A stretch of 17,964 nucleotides of DNA from Fimbriimonadaceae bacterium (lineage in GTDB: Bacteria > Armatimonadota > Fimbriimonadia > Fimbriimonadales > Fimbriimonadaceae), in NCBI GenBank assembly GCA_020851885.1, contig JADZBW010000361.1:1-17964 (forward strand), read 5' to 3'. A program made the position numbers and the translations under genes. This document shows positions 13,793 to 17,964 of this stretch, piece by piece. Below the pieces are notes generated by a model. That model saw only the letters and a list, made by a program, of their open reading frames with translations. It made no database searches and was not told the origin of the DNA. How positions within the stretch are numbered: the stretch's first letter is position 1; each line of letters begins with the position of its first letter.

Positions 13793-14326
13793 TTACTCGA
13801 CAACGTCGTCTCGGTCGGGATGCGACCAATGAAGCGTCGCCATATCCACTTTGTCGACAAAGAGAATCCCATCGAGGTGGTCGATCTCATGTTGGGCGAC
13901 ACGGGCGGACATGCCGTCCAACTCGTAAGTGTAACAGCGACCTTTCCGATCATAAGCCTCGACTTCCACATAAGCGGCGCGTTTCACGTCGCCATAGAGC
14001 CCAGGAATGGAGAGGCAGCCCTCCTGGCCGATCTGCTCGCCCTCCGCCTTCACGATGATTGGATTGATCATTCCGACCGGCTTCATCCCTTCCGGCGCCA
14101 TCACGAAGATTCGCTGGGAAAACCCAATTTGGGGCGCGGCCAAGCCCACACCATAGGCCTGCTTCATCAATCGAATCATGTCGTCGATCAGGAGTCCCTG
14201 TTTCCGCGTGAACTTGACGATCTCCTGAGCCTTTTGACGCAAGACCGGCGCGGGCACTTTGACGATTGGCCGTTCCTTGTTCTGGACGTACAGGTATTTG
14301 AATTCGTCCGGGACGACGATCTCCAT
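13793..14326 (-). CDS. def: Peptide deformylase
   Basis: Metalloenzyme that removes the N-formyl group from nascent proteins at the ribosome exit. The 177 aa contain all three motifs: GVGLAAPQIG (59-68), EGCLSIPG (102-109) with metal ligand Cys104, and HEIDHLDG (146-153) with ligands His146 and His150 and catalytic Glu147. There are about 18 residues before the usual N-terminal RPIVKVPAPVLR, slightly longer than most bacterial Def; no other start lies between. Start ATG 14326 is 26 nt downstream of prmC and 8 nt after a CATAAT box, without a Shine-Dalgarno. Confidence 0.97.
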   Translation of the reverse strand: MEIVVPDEFKYLYVQNKERPIVKVPAPVLRQKAQEIVKFTRKQGLLIDDMIRLMKQAYGVGLAAPQIGFSQRIFVMAPEGMKPVGMINPIIVKAEGEQIGQEGCLSIPGLYGDVKRAAYVEVEAYDRKGRCYTYELDGMSARVAQHEIDHLDGILFVDKVDMATLHWSHPDRDDVVE

Positions 14327-14334
14327 AGGAATGA

Positions 14335-14340
14335 ATTATG
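14335..14340 (-). promoter_or_regulatory. CATAAT -10-like box for def-fmt
   Basis: The minus strand reads CATAATTCATTCCTATGG. A five-of-six -10 match lies 8 nt before the def ATG in the short gap after prmC, with no Shine-Dalgarno. It suggests an internal, near-leaderless promoter for def, fmt and the propeller gene. Confidence 0.4.
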
Positions 14341-14352
14341 GCAGAGCGGCGG

Positions 14353-15177
14353 CTAGGCCAAACCTCGCCATGAAAATGAGACTACCCGCTCGCTTCCGCT
14401 CAGGTCCCTTACGGTCGTTTCATGCTTCCAACCATGTTCGATGAACAGGACCTTGACCGCGTCAGATTGCTCGTGCCCGACCTCCAAGAAGATCCGCCCA
14501 TCAGGCGCGAGATACGGAGCCGTCTCCGAAGCGAGGCGGCGGTAGAAGTCGAGCCCGTCCTTCCCGGCAAAAAGGGCGCTGCCAGGTTCAAAGTCTCGCA
14601 CCTCGGGGATCAGTGGCTCGGCGATTCCAATGTACGGTGGGTTACTCACGATGATCTCGAAGTGGCGTCCACGAATGCACTCGAAGAGATCCGATTGAAC
14701 CCAGTCGACCTCCGCTCCGAGCGATTCTGCGTTGCCGCTTGCCACATCCAGGGCGATCGGGGAAATGTCCAGGCCCGTGACGTTCACCTCTGGCCGCTCC
14801 AACTTCAAGGTGATCGCCAAACAGCCCGAGCCGGTACCGATATCCAGGATCGGACCGGATTCCAATGAAGCCAGTGCCGCTTCCAGCAACGTCTCCGTTT
14901 CCTGCCGAGGGATCAACACGCCTGGTCGGACCCTGAACATGCGGCCGAAGAACTCCCTTCGTCCGACGATGTAGGCGAGCGGCTCTCTGCCTTCGCGGCG
15001 TTGCAAGAGAGTCTCGGCAGCGAGGTCGTAAAACTCCTCTGTCGGGTGGGTCAGAATCCATGTTCGATTCGTGTTCAGAACATGGGCGGCCAAAACCTGG
15101 GCTTCCAACTTCGCCGATTCGATTCCGGCAGACTGCAGACGCGCCGCCGCCTCTCGAACCCACTCTTGGACCGTCAT
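14353..15177 (-). CDS. prmC: Peptide chain release factor N5-glutamine methyltransferase
   Basis: Methylates the Gln of the GGQ motif in release factors RF1/RF2, using S-adenosylmethionine. The 274 aa match the family (about 280). An N-terminal helical domain (MTVQEWVREAAARLQSAG) binds the release factor. The Rossmann methyltransferase domain carries ILDIGTGSGCLAI (110-122) and the catalytic IVSNPPYI (176-183), diagnostic of Gln/Asn N-methyltransferases. The usual IPRPETE reads IPRQETE here. The frame is open for 39 more codons upstream, but that stretch is arginine-rich and antisense to hflX. The ATG at 15177 gives the family N-terminus and lies 2 nt after the hflX stop, so translation is probably coupled. 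Confidence 0.96.
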   Translation of the reverse strand: MTVQEWVREAAARLQSAGIESAKLEAQVLAAHVLNTNRTWILTHPTEEFYDLAAETLLQRREGREPLAYIVGRREFFGRMFRVRPGVLIPRQETETLLEAALASLESGPILDIGTGSGCLAITLKLERPEVNVTGLDISPIALDVASGNAESLGAEVDWVQSDLFECIRGRHFEIIVSNPPYIGIAEPLIPEVRDFEPGSALFAGKDGLDFYRRLASETAPYLAPDGRIFLEVGHEQSDAVKVLFIEHGWKHETTVRDLSGSERVVSFSWRGLA

Positions 15178-15179
15178 GG

Positions 15180-16448
15180 TTAGGGCACCAGGAAGGGACT
15201 CAGTTTCTGTCGCATCTCTGCGATCAATTCTGCTTCGATATAGACGCCGTCTTCGCGATACTCGACCTTGAGGACGCGTCCGTAGTCGTAGCAATCTTGA
15301 ACCATGCTCGGCTCACTGTAGGGCACGAGCGCTTTGACCTTGCCGAGAAGTTCTTGAACCTGGGCCATGATCGCCGCCATCAGGTCGCCCATGCCTTTGC
15401 CGGTCGACGCGCTGATCGCGATCGAATTGGGCCAAGACGCGACGAGTTCCGTCGCCATGCGAGGATCGGTCAGCGCGTCGATCTTGTTGAAGACCGTGAG
15501 CATCGGCTTGTCGGCCGCATGCAGCTGTTCCAAGGTCTCCAGAACTGAATCACGTTGGATTTCCCAGGCCGGATTGCCGACGTCGATCAGGTGGATGATG
15601 AAATCTGAAAATGTAACTTCTTCCAGCGTCGATCGGAAGGCCGCGACCAGGTGGGTGGGAAGCTTGCGAATGAAGCCAACCGTGTCCGTCAGGAAAAGGG
15701 AATAGCCTTCGGGCAATTCGATCTTTCGCGTCGTCGGGTCGAGGGTCGCAAACGGCATCGCATCCGCCAAGAGGTCGGTGCCGGCCAAGCGATTCATCAA
15801 CGTCGATTTGCCGGCGCTGGTGTAGCCCACGATGGACGCGAAGGGGAATGGGTGTTTTCGCCGGCTCGCTCGCTGCTGATCGCGAATCCGCTTCACGTCC
15901 TCGATCTCGTCCTTAAGGCGCGCGATCCTGTCGCGCACGAGCCGCTTATCCGATTCAAGCTTGGTCTCGCCGGGACCCCGCATGCCGATGCCGCCTTTCT
16001 GTCGCTCGAACTTCGTATAAACCGACATGAGTTTCGGCATCATGTACGTGAGCTGGGCCAACTCCACCTGCAACATGCCTTCCTTGGTGTGGGCTCGACG
16101 AGCGAAGATGTCCAGGATCAACTGGGTTCGGTCGACGACTTTGCAGTGGAAAGCGTTCTCGAGATTTCGCTGTTGCATGCCGCTGACCTCGCCGTCGATC
16201 AGCACGAGGTCGGCTCCAACTTCCTTGGTCAGCAGGCCGATCTCCTCGACTTTGCCCGTGCCGACATAGGTGCCCTTGTAGGGCCGATCGAGACGTTGCC
16301 TTATCGTCGCGATCGGTTCAACGCCCGCCGCTTCGCATAGTCCCTCCAACTCGATCTCGACCATCTCGTCTTCATGCTCGTCTTCATTGACGACCACCAA
16401 CACGGCCTTTTCAAGAGCTGGCTCAAGTGAGATCAGTCCCTTCGACAT
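15180..16448 (-). CDS. hflX: Ribosome-associated GTPase HflX
   Basis: GTPase that binds the large ribosomal subunit and splits stalled or stress-inactivated 70S ribosomes. The 422 aa show the standard order: an N-terminal HflX domain (about 14-190) including YVGTGKVEEI, VVDRTQLILDIFARRAHT and the family hallmark GGIGMRGPGETKLE (152-165); a coiled segment; and a Ras-like G domain with G1 GYTSAGKST (208-216, usually GYTNAGKST), G3 DTVGFI (255-260), G4 NKID (321-324) and G5 SAS (346-348). A short C-terminal domain follows. Start ATG 16448 gives the full N-domain. It lies just after two hairpins that close off the barrel gene, with a GATAGT box 5 nt upstream and no properly spaced Shine-Dalgarno. 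First gene of the hflX-prmC-def-fmt-propeller run. Confidence 0.97.
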   Translation of the reverse strand: MSKGLISLEPALEKAVLVVVNEDEHEDEMVEIELEGLCEAAGVEPIATIRQRLDRPYKGTYVGTGKVEEIGLLTKEVGADLVLIDGEVSGMQQRNLENAFHCKVVDRTQLILDIFARRAHTKEGMLQVELAQLTYMMPKLMSVYTKFERQKGGIGMRGPGETKLESDKRLVRDRIARLKDEIEDVKRIRDQQRASRRKHPFPFASIVGYTSAGKSTLMNRLAGTDLLADAMPFATLDPTTRKIELPEGYSLFLTDTVGFIRKLPTHLVAAFRSTLEEVTFSDFIIHLIDVGNPAWEIQRDSVLETLEQLHAADKPMLTVFNKIDALTDPRMATELVASWPNSIAISASTGKGMGDLMAAIMAQVQELLGKVKALVPYSEPSMVQDCYDYGRVLKVEYREDGVYIEAELIAEMRQKLSPFLVP

Positions 16449-16453
16449 TCCTC

Positions 16454-16459
16454 ACTATC
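16454..16459 (-). promoter_or_regulatory. GATAGT -10-like box for hflX
   Basis: The minus strand reads CATGATAGTGAGGAATG. The hexamer matches four of six -10 bases and sits 5 nt before the ATG. The GAGGA in between is too close to the start to act as a normal ribosome site. It lies between the upstream hairpins and hflX, where a new promoter is expected. Confidence 0.3.
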
Positions 16460-16469
16460 ATGAACCACA

Positions 16470-16498
16470 AAGCGGCCCGAGGATTCCCCGGGCCGCTT
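16470..16498 (-). terminator. Strong GC-rich hairpin between the barrel gene and hflX
   Basis: AAGCGGCCCG (16470-16479) and CGGGCCGCTT (16489-16498) form a perfect 10-bp stem with a 9-nt loop. On the minus strand it is downstream of the barrel gene and followed by TTGTGGTTC, a poor U-tract. It is a likely terminator or mRNA 3'-end stabiliser, though not a textbook intrinsic terminator. Confidence 0.6.
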
Positions 16499-16504
16499 CG
16501 TGAT

Positions 16505-16518
16505 GAGCCCTTTGGCTC
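16505..16518 (-). terminator. Small second hairpin after the barrel gene stop
   Basis: GAGCC, loop CTTT, GGCTC: a 5-bp stem starting 2 nt past the barrel gene stop and just before the larger hairpin. Alone it is weak; together the two hairpins mark the end of the creatininase-barrel unit. Confidence 0.35.
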
Positions 16519-16520
16519 GT

Positions 16521-17093
16521 TCAGAACTTGAGGATGTTGTAGGTGACGGTCAGTTGAAGGCCACTGAAATCGAAGTCGTCGACCTTTGAAAGCCAAACAT
16601 ACTTCGCCGACAGACGCAGTTTGTTTCCCACAATCACCCCAACCTCGGCATCCGCGCTGAAGCCGAATCGCTTTGAGGAGTAGCGCGTTGAATTGCTGGG
16701 CCGCGTGATGCTGTAATCGAAGTAGGCGGTGCCGGCGCCAAAGCGAACGAAGGGTCGACTGCTATCGCCTGGTTTTCCATAAACTTGGCCAATCGATGCG
16801 GTGACGGGCATCGCGAAGAACTTGTTGCTGCCATCCTTGCCGGTGATGAAGTCGAAGTCGGCTTTGATCTTCCAGTTGTCGGCTTGCTTGGAGAAGTCGT
16901 CGAAAGAAAGTCCCACGACGATGATGTCTGAACCAAAGATGTCCCGAATCTCGCTGTTGGTCGGAAAGTAGACGCCACTGCGAATCCCAATATTCGTGCC
17001 CTTTCCGGTATCGCCTTCGCGCGCGCTCGCCATCGCCGAAACGCCTATCGCCAGGATGCAAAAACTCAATTCCAAGGTTCTTCTAATCGTCAT
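16521..17093 (-). CDS. Small outer-membrane beta-barrel protein, OmpW/OmpX-like size
   Basis: Predicted secreted beta-barrel of 190 aa; function unknown. A signal peptide covers about 1-24 (basic MTIRR, hydrophobic LSFCILAIGVSAM, cleavage near ASA). The mature part begins with a glycine/aromatic-rich strand (GTNIGIRSGVYFPT) and alternates polar and hydrophobic residues in strand-like runs: WKIKADFDFITG, PFVRFGAGTAYFDYSIT, RFGFSADAEVGVIVG, LRLSAKYVWLS. It ends LQLTVTYNILKF, with the terminal Phe typical of outer-membrane barrels recognised by BamA. This implies a diderm cell. Start ATG 17093 has a GAGG ribosome site 7 nt upstream. It lies 45 nt downstream of the creatininase gene and is followed by two hairpins. 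Confidence 0.8.
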   Translation of the reverse strand: MTIRRTLELSFCILAIGVSAMASAREGDTGKGTNIGIRSGVYFPTNSEIRDIFGSDIIVVGLSFDDFSKQADNWKIKADFDFITGKDGSNKFFAMPVTASIGQVYGKPGDSSRPFVRFGAGTAYFDYSITRPSNSTRYSSKRFGFSADAEVGVIVGNKLRLSAKYVWLSKVDDFDFSGLQLTVTYNILKF

Positions 17094-17138
17094 TCCATGC
17101 CCTCACTTTCCCAACTTCGGGGATGGAGCGACGATACC

Positions 17139-17882
17139 TCACTCGCCCTCGAACACATAGCCCTGGGCGAGCGCGCGCAGGTTGGCAACAAGTCCGTCGA
17201 CGGCGGCATCCAAGATTGCTTTGCCCTTTTCGGGAGTCGCCAAAGTCGCATATCCCAAGGAACCCTCCTCGGAAATTTCATCGAAGTGGTGGACCATTCC
17301 CAAGACGGCGGGCACGGGTTGGAGCCCGTCGTCCCGAAGCTTTTCCGTGCGAACCAAGTCGGGTCGAAGATACATCACCATGCTTGCTTCCGCTTCACAC
17401 GCATGCCGCATCGTTTTGGCGGGTCCGACCAGCCGATCGGACACCGCCTTTTCGGCAAAAGTGTAGTAGTTTGCATGGCCAAACTGGGAGTTGGGGTACC
17501 GCGCTTTCAGCTGTCGCATGGCAACTCCATTGGGTTCCGCATTGCCGCCATGGCCATTGACCAGGAAGAACTTCCTGAAGCCATGGGGCAGCAGCGATTC
17601 CACGATGTCGCGGATCGCCCCCATGTAGACATCGAAGCCCGCGCTAAGGGTTCCGGAGAACTTGAGGTGGTGGCCGCTTGCCCCGAGCCACAAAGTCGGA
17701 GTCAAGAGGACCTCTTCGACCAACCTTGCTTCGGCCGCTTCCGCAACCGCAGTCGCTAGCAGGGTATCCGTCATGAGGGGCAGATGCGGTCCGTGCTGTT
17801 CCAAGGATCCGGTTGGAATGACGACCACGATGTCGCGCGCCAGGACATCGACGTCTTTCCACGTCAAGTGGGCCAACTTCAT
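17139..17882 (-). CDS. Creatininase-family amidohydrolase
   Basis: Metal-dependent hydrolase of the creatininase superfamily (creatinine amidohydrolase, MftE peptidase and archaeal ArfB share this fold). The 247 aa match the family. Metal-site motifs: PTGSLEQHGPHLPLMTD (23-39) with Glu28, His30 and Asp39; GASGHHLKFSGTLS (67-80); LVNGHGGN (107-114) with His111; and HACEAEAS (160-167) with Glu163, a variant of the usual HAxExETS. The substrate cannot be read from sequence: no mycofactocin or creatine genes are in view, and the only co-oriented neighbour is a beta-barrel gene 45 nt downstream. Start ATG 17882 gives MKLAHLTWKDV, a typical N-terminus, and lies 6 nt after an extended -10-like box. 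Confidence 0.88.
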   Translation of the reverse strand: MKLAHLTWKDVDVLARDIVVVIPTGSLEQHGPHLPLMTDTLLATAVAEAAEARLVEEVLLTPTLWLGASGHHLKFSGTLSAGFDVYMGAIRDIVESLLPHGFRKFFLVNGHGGNAEPNGVAMRQLKARYPNSQFGHANYYTFAEKAVSDRLVGPAKTMRHACEAEASMVMYLRPDLVRTEKLRDDGLQPVPAVLGMVHHFDEISEEGSLGYATLATPEKGKAILDAAVDGLVANLRALAQGYVFEGE

Positions 17883-17888
17883 ATCGGC

Positions 17889-17897
17889 AGTATGCCA
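17889..17897 (-). promoter_or_regulatory. Extended -10-like box TGGCATACT for the creatininase gene
   Basis: The minus strand reads TGGCATACTGCCGATATG: an extended -10 (TGn plus CATACT, four of six), with its hexamer ending exactly 6 nt before the ATG, so the start codon would be at about +1. No Shine-Dalgarno is present. The remaining bases to the window edge (17898-17964) hold no gene. Confidence 0.4.
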
Positions 17898-17964
17898 CTG
17901 CGAGATTGCGCAAAACCTACTAAGCCTGGGGGTTTAGGTTTCGGATAAGGCTCTTGACCGTTGC

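Noticed and set aside
13649..14356. 235-aa plus-strand open frame opposite def
   Set aside because: Antisense to a clear peptide deformylase with all three motifs intact; no recognisable protein features.

Overview
The window reads as a chromosomal segment of a free-living Gram-negative-type (diderm) bacterium of moderate-to-high GC content. The best guess is Armatimonadota (Fimbriimonas-like). The grounds are a prepilin-like protein of the style those genomes carry in many copies (GFTITELL followed by a SCLANL...DYDD stretch), a small outer-membrane beta-barrel, and several genes with a -10-like box only 5-11 nt before the start codon and no convincing Shine-Dalgarno. This assignment is inference; no rRNA or other decisive marker is present.

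Layout. (1) 1-2379, plus strand: the last two genes of a carbohydrate ABC importer, a 5'-truncated MalF/UgpA-type permease and an unusually large (580 aa) MalG-type permease that carries an extra N-terminal membrane block and an extracytoplasmic insert. (2) 2382-6797, minus strand, converging on the first block with a 2-nt gap: a tight five-gene run, efp, a six-TM Cys-rich membrane protein, an RtcA-like RNA cyclase whose catalytic-His position is Arg, a divergent Ppx/GppA phosphatase, and a ComEA-like SLBB-HhH protein. (3) 6798-8155: an accessory intergenic region with five tandem 38-bp units that each contain a palindrome, a prepilin gene whose 3' end is lost, and a 193-bp remnant of an IS3-type element abutting that broken end. 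(4) 8156-10111, minus: two sugar-phosphate kinases, a PfkB-family 1-phosphofructokinase-like protein and ATP-type PfkA. (5) 10177-11568, plus: a CBS-pair/DUF1385 membrane fusion protein and secG. (6) 11571-16448, minus: hflX, prmC, def, fmt and a membrane-anchored PD40/TolB-like propeller protein, a housekeeping translation/protein-maturation cluster. (7) 16521-17882, minus: a small beta-barrel and a creatininase-family amidohydrolase, separated from hflX by two hairpins.

How the genes work together. Much of the window serves translation and nascent-protein processing: EF-P relieves stalling at polyproline, PrmC methylates release factors, Fmt and Def add and remove the initiator formyl group, HflX rescues or splits ribosomes, and SecG helps export. 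The glycolytic kinases and the sugar importer make up the carbon-uptake side. The parts least explained by known families are the efp-linked genes (membrane Cys protein, altered RtcA, altered Ppx), the palindromic repeat array, the large permease and the CBS-DUF1385 fusion. No RNA gene, CRISPR array, complete mobile element or obvious defence system was recognised.
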